Shown here piece after piece: positions 41,693 to 48,968 of a DNA stretch of 64,000 nucleotides (positions are counted from its first letter, which is position 1; each line of letters begins with the position of its first letter). The notes under the pieces are model-generated. The model was not told the DNA's origin, searched no databases, and saw only the letters and a list, made by a program, of their open reading frames with translations. Origin of the DNA: Micromonospora sp. WMMA1363 (GTDB taxonomy: Bacteria; Actinomycetota; Actinomycetes; Mycobacteriales; Micromonosporaceae); NCBI RefSeq assembly GCF_030345795.1, contig NZ_JAUALB010000001.1, positions 3,712,001 through 3,776,000 of the forward strand, read 5' to 3'. Position numbers and translations under genes: made by a program.

Positions 41693-42370
41693 ATGGACGA
41701 GGTACTGGCTCGCAGCGGGATCTTCCAGGGCGTTGACCCGGAGGCTGCCGAGGCGCTCGCCAAGGAGATGGAGACACTGGAGGTCCGCAAGGGCGAGGTG
41801 GTCTTCAACGAAGGCGAGCCCGGCGACAGCCTGTACATCCTGCTGACCGGCAAGATCAAGGTTGGCCGGCGGGCGGCGGACGGCCGGCAGAACCTGATCG
41901 CGGTCATGGGGCCGTCGGACATGGTCGGCGAGCTGTCCCTCTTCGACCCGGGCCCGCGCACGGCGACCGCCACCGCAGTGACCGACACCCGCCTGGTGCG
42001 GCTGCGCAAGCAGGCGCTGCGCCCCTGGCTCAACAACCGACCGGAAATCGCCGAGCAGCTACTGCGGGTGCTGGCCCGTCGCCTGCGCCGGACGAACGAC
42101 TCGCTGGCCGATCTGATCTTCACCGATGTTCCCGGCCGGGTGGCGAAGAACCTGCTCCAGATGGCCGGCCGGTTCGGCACCCGCGACGGTGGCGTCCTGC
42201 GGGTGACGCACGACCTCACCCAGGAGGAGATCGCCCAGCTGGTCGGCGCTTCCCGGGAGACGGTCAACAAGGCGCTCGCCGACTTCGCCTCGCGCGGCTG
42301 GCTGCGCCTGGACGGCAAGAGCATCATCATCCTCGACCCGGAACGCCTGGCCCGGCGCGCCCGCGTCTGA
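41693..42370 (+). CDS. crp: Crp/Fnr-family cyclic-AMP-responsive regulator
   Basis: A 225-residue global regulator. The cyclic-nucleotide-binding domain occupies about 1-120, with [17 protein letters not shown] and the phosphate-binding cassette region [18 protein letters not shown] long dimerisation helix follows (about 120-150). The winged HTH (about 160-215) contains [21 protein letters not shown], the usual Crp recognition helix. The ATG at 41693 has GGAGG upstream. Equivalent in sequence pattern and position to mycobacterial Crp (Rv3676) near nth and marP. Target operons not deducible. Confidence 0.93.
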   Translation: MDEVLARSGIFQGVDPEAAEALAKEMETLEVRKGEVVFNEGEPGDSLYILLTGKIKVGRRAADGRQNLIAVMGPSDMVGELSLFDPGPRTATATAVTDTRLVRLRKQALRPWLNNRPEIAEQLLRVLARRLRRTNDSLADLIFTDVPGRVAKNLLQMAGRFGTRDGGVLRVTHDLTQEEIAQLVGASRETVNKALADFASRGWLRLDGKSIIILDPERLARRARV

Positions 42371-42418
42371 CCGCGAGCTCAGCACGAACGGCCCGGCACC
42401 ACGCCGGCGCACCGAAAT

Positions 42419-42447
42419 CCGCGCCCGGGGACGGTCACCGGGCGCGG
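42419..42447. terminator. Perfect 10-bp-stem hairpin after crp
   Basis: CCGCGCCCGG (42419-42428) pairs with CCGGGCGCGG (42438-42447) across a 9-base loop. It lies 48 bases after the crp stop. The stop of the broken minus-strand gene (42435-42437) falls in its loop, so it may act in both directions. Confidence 0.55.
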
Positions 42448-42646
42448 TACCACGCGTTCGGTCCGACGGTGCCGGCCGATCGCCAGCGAGGGTCAGCCTC
42501 CAGGATCGCGCCGATCCGCTCGACCGCGCGTCCAGCGCCCACCGCCGGTCGGCGGACAGCGGGGGCGATAGTTCCACCGTCACGTGGATGGCGCGCCCCG
42601 CGCGGCGCTCGTCGCGCACGAGGCGGAGATCGGCGCGCGACCCCAT
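42435..42646 (-). pseudogene. Small unknown gene broken by one missing base
   Basis: Minus-strand frame from ATG at 42646 reads ...GRAIHVTVELSPPLSADRRWALDAR. It then loses sense, while the next frame continues VERIGAILEADPRW...TVGPNAWYRAR to a TGA at 42435-42437. Inserting one base at the CC at 42524-42525 joins them into a ~70-residue protein with a strand-rich first half, a helix and a compact C-terminus. The recovered C-terminus looks protein-like rather than random. I do not recognise the family. The gene would be convergent with crp and divergent from the TetR gene. Evidence is coding character only, so moderate confidence. Confidence 0.45.
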
Positions 42647-42726
42647 CCGGGCCCGCCGGCTAGCTGTCCGCACGGGCCGGCCAGAACTACTAGTGGCTCG
42701 CACGGGCCGGCCCGGCCGGAAAAAGT

Positions 42727-42738
42727 CAGTCTTGACTG
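42727..42738. promoter_or_regulatory. Palindromic operator candidate overlapping a -35 element, before the TetR gene
   Basis: CAGTC-TT-GACTG is a perfect inverted repeat whose right half overlaps TTGACT (42732-42737), a near-consensus -35. It lies 28 bases before the TetR GTG, in a stretch that is AT-rich for this genome. Position and symmetry suggest autorepression by the TetR protein and control of the downstream catabolic operon. Inference. Confidence 0.55.
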
Positions 42739-42766
42739 TTTCTTTTCTGGGCGGCACGCTGGGGCC

Positions 42767-43372
42767 GTGTCCCGCGTATCGACCCGCGTACCGCAACAGG
42801 AACGCAGTCGCGCCACCCAGGCCCGGTTGCTGGAGGCGACCGTGGACTGCCTCGTCGAGCGGGGCTGGTCAGGCACCACCACGACCGTGGTGGCGACCCG
42901 GGCGGGCGTGTCGCGCGGTGCCCAGCTCCACCACTACCCGACCAAGGCCGCTCTGGTCACCGCTGCGGTCGCACACCTCGCCGAGCGGCGGGCGGAGGAG
43001 CTACGCGTCGAGGCGCAGGCCCTGCCGGCCGGGCCGCAGCGGCTCGACCGGGTGATCGACCTGCTCGCCGTGGCCTTCACCGGCCCGCTCTTCGTCGCCG
43101 CCCTGGAACTGTGGGTCGCCGCCCGCACCGACCGGGACCTACGGAAGTCACTGGTGCCGTTGGAAGCGCAGGTCGGCCGCGAGATGCACCGGCTGACCGT
43201 CACGCTGCTCGACGTCGACGAGCGTCGCGCCGGCGTACGCGAGGCGGTGCAGGCGACCCTCGACCTGCTTCGCGGCCTGGGCGTCGCCAACCTGCTCAAC
43301 GACGACTCCGCCCGCCGCACCGCGCTGCTCGCCACCTGGAAACGACAGCTCACCCACCTGCTCGCCACCTGA
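42767..43372 (+). CDS. TetR-family transcriptional regulator
   Basis: A 201-residue repressor-type protein. The N-terminal HTH (about 17-62) contains RLLEATVDCLVERGWSGTTT and the recognition segment GVSRGAQLHHYPTKAALV. The C-terminal ligand-binding helices (about 65-200) are divergent, as usual. The GTG at 42767 is chosen because the operator palindrome lies just upstream and the family N-terminus starts here. It precedes the acyl-CoA catabolic genes by 113 bases in the same direction and probably senses an acyl-CoA intermediate. Confidence 0.88.
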   Translation: MSRVSTRVPQQERSRATQARLLEATVDCLVERGWSGTTTTVVATRAGVSRGAQLHHYPTKAALVTAAVAHLAERRAEELRVEAQALPAGPQRLDRVIDLLAVAFTGPLFVAALELWVAARTDRDLRKSLVPLEAQVGREMHRLTVTLLDVDERRAGVREAVQATLDLLRGLGVANLLNDDSARRTALLATWKRQLTHLLAT

Positions 43373-43485
43373 CCGCGCCGCACCGACGCCCCCACGTCCG
43401 AATCGCACCGCACGCCCGTTCCCCGGCACCGCCGCATTCCCGGCACCGCCGCACCGTCACCCGCCCCCCGAGCCCCGGAGGCACC

Positions 43486-44310
43486 ATGGTCGACCTCACG
43501 GACCTGCTGACCGACTTTGCGGCCGAGTCAGCTGACCTGGACTCCCTCGTCGCCCCACTGCCCGCCACCGACTGGGCCCGCTCCACCCCCGCTCCGGGCT
43601 GGACGATCGGCCACCAGATCGCTCACCTGGCCTGGACGGATCACGTCGCCCTGCTGGCCGCGACGGACGCCGATGCGTTCTTCGCCTCGGTGACCACCGC
43701 GCCGGAGCCGGCCCGGCTGGTCGACGCCGGCGCCGAGGAGTTCCTCGCGCCGCCGGACGAGTTGCTGCCCCGCTGGCGGACCGGCCGGGCAGCCCTCGCC
43801 ACCGCGCTCGCGGCCGTGCCGGCCGGCGAGAAACTGCCGTGGTACGGCACCTCGATGTCCCCCACGTCGATGGCCACAGCCCGGATCATGGAGACCTGGG
43901 CGCACGGCCAGGACGTGGCGGACGCGCTCGGCGTCACCCGGCCCGCCACGGCGCGACTGCGGCACGTCGCGCACCTCGGCTTCCGGACGCTGCGGCACTC
44001 CTTCGCCGTGCACGACCGGGAGGTGCCGACGGTGCCGGTGCGGGTCGAACTGGCCGCACCGGCGAGTGAGCCCGGCGACGCGATCTGGTCGTACGGCCCG
44101 GCGGACGCGGCCGACCGAGTCAGTGGCCCGGCGTTGGACTTCTGTCTGCTGGTCACCCAGCGCCGGCACCGCGCGGACCTCGCCCTCACGGCGACTGGGC
44201 CGGTGGCCGACACCTGGCTCGACGTGGCACAGGCCTTCGCCGGCCCGCCCGGTCCCGGTCGGACACCGCTGTCCACTCCAGACATGACGCCTACCGGGGT
44301 GACGGCGTGA
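43486..44310 (+). CDS. TIGR03084-family metal-binding protein (DinB/maleylpyruvate isomerase-like)
   Basis: A 274-residue protein of the DinB-like four-helix superfamily related to mycothiol-dependent maleylpyruvate isomerase. The N-terminal WTIGHQIAHLAWTDHVAL, and the later MSPTSMATARIMETWAHGQDVAD with its histidines, supply the probable metal site. A C-terminal domain of about 90 residues follows. In actinobacteria this family accompanies AtuA-like and carboxylase genes. The ATG at 43486 has GGAGG 6-10 bases upstream. The stop overlaps the next start (GTGA, 44307-44310). Confidence 0.8.
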   Translation: MVDLTDLLTDFAAESADLDSLVAPLPATDWARSTPAPGWTIGHQIAHLAWTDHVALLAATDADAFFASVTTAPEPARLVDAGAEEFLAPPDELLPRWRTGRAALATALAAVPAGEKLPWYGTSMSPTSMATARIMETWAHGQDVADALGVTRPATARLRHVAHLGFRTLRHSFAVHDREVPTVPVRVELAAPASEPGDAIWSYGPADAADRVSGPALDFCLLVTQRRHRADLALTATGPVADTWLDVAQAFAGPPGPGRTPLSTPDMTPTGVTA

Positions 44311-45995
44311 CCGACGTGCTACGCGTCGGCAACGCGTCCGGCTTCTACGGCGACCGGTTCGCCGCGTGGCGGGAGATGCTCGACGGCGGTGAGCTGGACG
44401 TGCTCACCGGTGACTACCTGGCCGAGCTGACCATGCTCGTCCTTGGCCGGGACCGGCGGCGCGACCCCCACCTCGGATACGCGAAGACCTTCCTCCGCCA
44501 GTTGGAGGGCACCCTCGGCACGGCGCTGGACCGGGGCGTCCGGATCGTCACCAACGCCGGTGGGCTGAACCCCGCCGGTTTGGCCGCCGCCGTCCAGTCG
44601 CTCGCCGGCCGACTCGGGCTCGACGTCAGGGTCGGGTACGTCGAGGGCGACACCCTTCAGCGGCCGGACGCGCTGACCGCGAACGCGTACCTCGGGGCGT
44701 TCGGCATCGCCGCCGCCCTCGGCGGCGGCGCGGACGTGGTGGTCACCGGGCGGGTGACCGACGCTTCGCTGGTGGTCGGCCCGGCCGTCGCCCGCTTCGG
44801 CTGGGGTCGGGACGACCTGGACGCCCTCGCCGGAGCGACCGTCGCCGGCCATCTGCTGGAGTGCGGCGCACAGGTGACCGGCGGGAACTTCAGCTTCTTC
44901 ACGGAGCTGCCGGACGGCGGGCACCACCCCGGTTTTCCCGTCGCCGAGCTACACGGCGACGGTTCCTCGGTGATCACCAAGCATCCGGGCACCGGCGGTG
45001 CGGTCACCGTCGAGACGGTCACCGCGCAGCTGCTGTACGAGGTGGGCGGGCCGGCGTACCTCGGGCCGGACGTGGTGACCCGGCTGGACACCGTGCGGCT
45101 GGCGCAGGACGGGCCGGACCGGGTACGCGTGTCCGGCGTCCGGGGGACACCACCGCCGGACACGCTGAAGGTCGGCGTCAACGACCTCGGTGGCTTCCGC
45201 AACTCGATGACCTTCGTGCTCTGCGGGCTGGACATCCCGGCGAAGGCCGCCCTGGTCCGGAGGCAGATCGAGGAGGCGGTCGGCAAGGACGGGCTGGAGT
45301 TCGTCCTGGCCCGCACCGACCACCCGGACGCCGTCGACACCGAGGCGGCGAGCGCGCTGCTACACGTGCACCTGCAGGACGGGGACCGGGCGCGGGCCGG
45401 ACGGGCCTTCTCGGCGGCGGCGGTGGAACTGGCCCTGGCCTCCTACCCGGGCTGCACGCTGACCACGCCGCCCGGCGACGCGGCGCCGTACGGGGTCTTC
45501 ACCGCCGACACGGTGCCGCAGACCGCGGTGGCCCACGTCGCCGTGCTTCCCGGCGGCGAGCGCGTCCCGATCCCCCCGCCGCCTGTGACGGGTTCGGATC
45601 GGCCTCTCGCACACCAGCAGGCGTCACCAGGGGACCCGTCCCGACATCCGACCCGACGCGGGGCGCTGGGTGAGCTGGTCGGGGCGCGCTCGGGGGACAA
45701 GGGCGGCAACGCCAACCTGGGCGTCTGGGCGCGTACCGACGCGACCTGGGCCTGGTTGCGCGGCTGGCTCAGTGTCGCGCGGCTGGCCGAGCTGCTGCCG
45801 GAGACCACTCCGCTGACCGTCGAGCGGTACGAGCTGCCGAACCTGCGGGCGGTCAACTTCGTGATCCGGGGACTGCTCGGGCCGGGGGTGGCCGCCTCCA
45901 CTCGCTTCGACCCGCAGGCCAAGGCGCTCGGCGAGCTGCTCCGCTCACGCCTGGTCGACCTACCGGCCGACCTCACTCCGGGAGCGCCGGCATGA
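44307..45995 (+). CDS. AtuA-like (DUF1446) acyclic terpene utilisation protein
   Basis: A 562-residue protein of the DUF1446/AtuA family, named from the acyclic terpene utilisation cluster of Pseudomonas. Its catalytic role is not established. The conserved N-terminal RVGNASGFYGDRF and GDYLAELTMLVLGR, then VVVTGRVTDASLVVGPA and GAQVTGGNF, fit the family. A C-terminal segment (about 440-560) starting RRGALGELVGARSGDKGGNANLGVWA matches the second domain often fused or separate in this family. A Pro/Gly/Ser-rich linker lies between. It overlaps the dehydrogenase gene at its stop (ATGA). Confidence 0.83.
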   Translation: MTDVLRVGNASGFYGDRFAAWREMLDGGELDVLTGDYLAELTMLVLGRDRRRDPHLGYAKTFLRQLEGTLGTALDRGVRIVTNAGGLNPAGLAAAVQSLAGRLGLDVRVGYVEGDTLQRPDALTANAYLGAFGIAAALGGGADVVVTGRVTDASLVVGPAVARFGWGRDDLDALAGATVAGHLLECGAQVTGGNFSFFTELPDGGHHPGFPVAELHGDGSSVITKHPGTGGAVTVETVTAQLLYEVGGPAYLGPDVVTRLDTVRLAQDGPDRVRVSGVRGTPPPDTLKVGVNDLGGFRNSMTFVLCGLDIPAKAALVRRQIEEAVGKDGLEFVLARTDHPDAVDTEAASALLHVHLQDGDRARAGRAFSAAAVELALASYPGCTLTTPPGDAAPYGVFTADTVPQTAVAHVAVLPGGERVPIPPPPVTGSDRPLAHQQASPGDPSRHPTRRGALGELVGARSGDKGGNANLGVWARTDATWAWLRGWLSVARLAELLPETTPLTVERYELPNLRAVNFVIRGLLGPGVAASTRFDPQAKALGELLRSRLVDLPADLTPGAPA

Positions 45996-47184
45996 CCATC
46001 GTGGACACCGCCGAGCGCCGCCAGCTGCGCGAGTTGACCCGGGCGTTCGTGACCAGGGACGTGCTGCCGCACCTCGACGAGTGGGAGCGGGCCGGCGAGG
46101 TCCCCCGGAGTTACACGTTGCCGCGGCGAAGCTCGGCCTGCTCGGCATCGGGTTCCCCGAGTCGGTGGGTGGCAGCGGCGGCGATCTGCTCGACTCCATC
46201 GCCGTCACCGAGGAAATCATCCGCTCCGGCGGCTCGTCTGGGCTGGTAGCGGCGCTGTTCACGCACGGTATTGCGCTGCCGCACATCGTCGCCGCCAGCG
46301 CGGCGCTCGGCCCCGCCGTCGGCTCCCACGAAGGCAACGACTCCGCCGCCGAAGCGCATGATCTCGTGGACCGGTACGTGCGACCGACGCTGGCCGGCAC
46401 GATGATCGGTGCGCTCGCGGTCACCGAACCGGACGGCGGTTCGGACGTCGCGGGACTGCGCACCACCGCTCGCCGCGACGGCGACCACTACGTGGTCAAC
46501 GGCGCGAAGACGTACGTCACGAGCGGCCACCGGGCCGACTTCGTGACCACCGCCGTCCGCACCGGTGGGCCGGGCGCGGGCGGCGTTTCGCTGCTGGTGA
46601 TCGAGAAGGATGCGCCCGGCTGCACGGTCGGGCGGCGGCTGGAGAAGCTCGGCTGGCACTGTTCGGACACCGCCGAGCTGTCCTTCGCCGACGTCCGGGT
46701 CCCGGCGGCCAACCTGGTCGGCGCGGAGAACACCGGCTTCCTCGCGATCATGCAGAACTTCGCCGCCGAGCGGATCTCGCTGGCCGTGCAGGCGTATGCG
46801 ACCGCACAGCGCTGCGTCGAGTTGGCGACCCGGTGGTGCCGGGACCGGTCCACGTTCGGCCGCCCCCTCGCGAGCCGGCAGCTCGTCCGGCACCGGCTGG
46901 CCGAGCTGCACACCCGCGCCGAGGCCGCCCGGGAGTACGTGTGTGCGGTGGCTGCCCGGGTCGCGGCCGGGGAATCGGCGGTGACCGAGGTGGCGATGGC
47001 GAAGAATGTCGCGGTGGCCGCCTGCGCCGAGGTGGTCGACGCCGCGCTGCAACTGCACGGCGGATTCGGCTACCTGCGCGACGCGGAGGTGGAGCGGCAC
47101 TACCGCGACCAGCGCATCCTCGGTATCGGCGGCGGCACCACCGAGATCATGAACGACATCATCGCTAAGGGCATGGGGCTGTGA
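45992..47184 (+). pseudogene. Acyl-CoA dehydrogenase broken by a single-base deletion near the N-terminus
   Basis: The start ATG at 45992 overlaps the AtuA-like stop and reads TIVDTAERRQLREL...EWERAGEVPR. After 46100-46110 the dehydrogenase continues in a different frame (ELHVAAAKLGLLGIGFPESVGG ... GTTEIMNDIIAKGMGL). One extra G after CCCCCGG restores PRELHVAA and a ~397-residue flavoprotein of normal size. FAD- and substrate-binding regions are intact (ALAVTEPDGGSDVAG, QLHGGFGYLRDAEVERHYRD). It would oxidise isovaleryl-CoA or citronellyl-CoA in this pathway. Either a recent inactivation or a sequence error. The downstream ACAD gene could partly compensate. Confidence 0.85.
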
Positions 47185-47233
47185 GTGCGAGGAGTGAGCC
47201 GGGCCTGCGAGCCCCGCAGTCACGAACGAAGGG
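47181..47233 (+). repeat. Divergent copy of the GTGAGCG intergenic repeat
   Basis: GTGAGTGCGAGGA ... CCCCGCAGTCACGAACGAAGGG spans the gap between the dehydrogenase and carboxyltransferase genes. Its first bases overlap the dehydrogenase stop, and its 3' end supplies the GAAGGGA purine stretch before the next GTG. It aligns at both ends with the tandem copies at 48845-48954 but differs in the centre. Confidence 0.7.
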
Positions 47234-47239
47234 AACTCC

Positions 47240-48841
47240 GTGACCATACTCGACACCGCGATCGACCCTGTGGCGCCGGCGTTTCGGGTCAACCGCGAGG
47301 CCCTGCTGGAACGCCTCGCCGAACTGGACGCCGCGCTCGACCAGGCCCGAGCCGGCGGCGGCGAGAAGTACGTGGCCCGGCACCACAAGCGCGGCAGGCT
47401 GCTCCCCCGGGAGCGCGTCGAGCTGCTGCTCGACCAGGACAGCCCGTTTCTCGAGCTGTCGCCGGTGGCCGCGTTCGGCACGGACTTCCCGGTCGGCGCC
47501 AGCACGGTCACCGGCATCGGCGTGGTCGAGGGCGTCGAGTGCCTGGTGATCGCGAGCGACCCGACGGTCCGCGGCGGCGCGGTCAACTCGTGGTCGCTCG
47601 CCAAGACCCGGCGGGCCGGCGAGATCGCCCTGGCGAACCGGCTGCCGATGGTGAACCTGGTCGAGTCGGCCGGCGCGGACCTGCCCACCCAGGCGGAGAT
47701 CTTTATCCCCGGCGGGCGGGTGTTCCGGGACTTGACCCGGCTCTCCGCCGCGAAGATCCCGACGGTCAGCGTGGTCTTCGGCAACGCCACCGCCGGGGGC
47801 GCCTATGTGCCGGGAATGTCCGACCACGTGATCATGGTCCGGGAGCAGTCGCAGGTCTACCTGGCCGGGCCGCCGCTGGTGAAGATGGCCACCGGCGAGG
47901 ACGCCGACGACGAGTCGTTGGGCGGCGCGGCGATGCACGCCAACACGTCCGGCTTGGCCGACCACCTGGCGGAGGACGAGCGGGACGGCATCCGGTTGGC
48001 CCGGCAGTGCATTCGCCGGCTCAACTGGCGCAAGGAAGGCCCGCTGCCACGTACCGCCGCTCCCCAGCCGCCGAAGTACGACCCGGAGGAGTTGCTGGGC
48101 ATCGCCAGCGCCGACCTGAAGGTGCCGTTCGACCCGCGCGAGATCCTCGCGAGGGTGTTGGACGGCAGCGAGTTCGACGAGTTCAAGCCGACCTACGGCA
48201 CCGCGCTGGTGACCGGCTGGGGTGAACTGCACGGCTACCCGGTCGGCGTCCTCGCGAATGCCCGGGGCGTGCTGTTCAGCGCGGAGGCGCAGAAGGCGGC
48301 CCAGTTCATCCAGCTCGCCAACGCCGCCGACATCCCGCTGGTCTTCTTGCAGAACACCACCGGCTACATGGTCGGCACGGAGTACGAGCAGCGCGGCATC
48401 ATCAAACACGGCGCACTGATGATCAATGCGGTGTCGAACTCGACCGTGCCACACCTGACGGTCAATGTGGGCGCGTCGTACGGCGCCGGCAACTACGGCA
48501 TGTGTGGGCGGGCCTACGAGCCGAGGTTCCTTTTCACGTGGCCGAACGCCAAGTCCGCGGTGATGGGACCAGCGCAGCTCGCCGGGGTGCTGTCCATCGT
48601 GGCCCGGCAGGCCGCCGCCGCGAAGGGCCGGGATTACGACGAGGAGTCCGACGCGGCGATGCGGACGATGGTCGAGCAGCAGATCGAGTCCCAGTCCGGG
48701 GCGCTCTTCCTCTCGGGCCGCCTCTACGACGACGGTGTGATCGACCCCCGGGACACCCGCACCATCCTCGGGCTCTGTTTGTCGGCGATCCACAACGGAC
48801 CGGTGAAGGGCGCCGACGGCTTCGGCGTCTTCCGGATGTGA
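47240..48841 (+). CDS. Acyl-CoA carboxylase carboxyltransferase (beta) subunit, methylcrotonyl/geranyl-CoA carboxylase type
   Basis: A 533-residue carboxyltransferase that moves CO2 from carboxybiotin to an acyl-CoA. It has two crotonase-fold halves. KYVARHHKRGRLLPRERVELLLD is near the N-terminus, followed by NLVESAGADLPTQAE, FGNATAGGAYVPGMSDH, then VFLQNTTGYMVGTEYEQRGI and MCGRAYEPRFLFTWPNAKSAVMG. The FLQNTxGFMVG-like segment and length match LiuB/AtuC. GTG start at 47240, preceded by GAAGGGA from the repeat. The partner biotin subunit is next. Methylcrotonyl-CoA and geranyl-CoA specificity cannot be separated by eye. Confidence 0.9.
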   Translation: MTILDTAIDPVAPAFRVNREALLERLAELDAALDQARAGGGEKYVARHHKRGRLLPRERVELLLDQDSPFLELSPVAAFGTDFPVGASTVTGIGVVEGVECLVIASDPTVRGGAVNSWSLAKTRRAGEIALANRLPMVNLVESAGADLPTQAEIFIPGGRVFRDLTRLSAAKIPTVSVVFGNATAGGAYVPGMSDHVIMVREQSQVYLAGPPLVKMATGEDADDESLGGAAMHANTSGLADHLAEDERDGIRLARQCIRRLNWRKEGPLPRTAAPQPPKYDPEELLGIASADLKVPFDPREILARVLDGSEFDEFKPTYGTALVTGWGELHGYPVGVLANARGVLFSAEAQKAAQFIQLANAADIPLVFLQNTTGYMVGTEYEQRGIIKHGALMINAVSNSTVPHLTVNVGASYGAGNYGMCGRAYEPRFLFTWPNAKSAVMGPAQLAGVLSIVARQAAAAKGRDYDEESDAAMRTMVEQQIESQSGALFLSGRLYDDGVIDPRDTRTILGLCLSAIHNGPVKGADGFGVFRM

Positions 48842-48844
48842 CCC

Positions 48845-48895
48845 GTGAGCGCGAGGAACGCAGCGCAGCGGAGTCCCGCAGCCGCGAACGAAAGG
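48845..48895 (+). repeat. GTGAGCG intergenic repeat, tandem copy 1
   Basis: A 51-base unit beginning GTGAGCGCGAGGAACGCAGC and ending CGAACGAAAGG, three bases after the carboxyltransferase stop. It is identical to copy 2 over its first 46 bases; the repeat period is 59 bases. Rich in short self-complementary CGAGG/CGCAGC motifs. Confidence 0.9.
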
Positions 48896-48903
48896 CAGAC
48901 ACC

Positions 48904-48954
48904 GTGAGCGCGAGGAACGCAGCGCAGCGGAGTCCCGCAGCCGCGAACGGAAGG
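48904..48954 (+). repeat. GTGAGCG intergenic repeat, tandem copy 2
   Basis: Second 51-base copy, differing from copy 1 by one base near its 3' end (GAAGG for AAAGG). The copy ends GGAAGG, which continues into AGGG and forms the ribosome-binding site of the biotin carboxylase gene starting at 48969. Confidence 0.9.
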
Positions 48955-48968
48955 AGGGCTCAGTTCGG

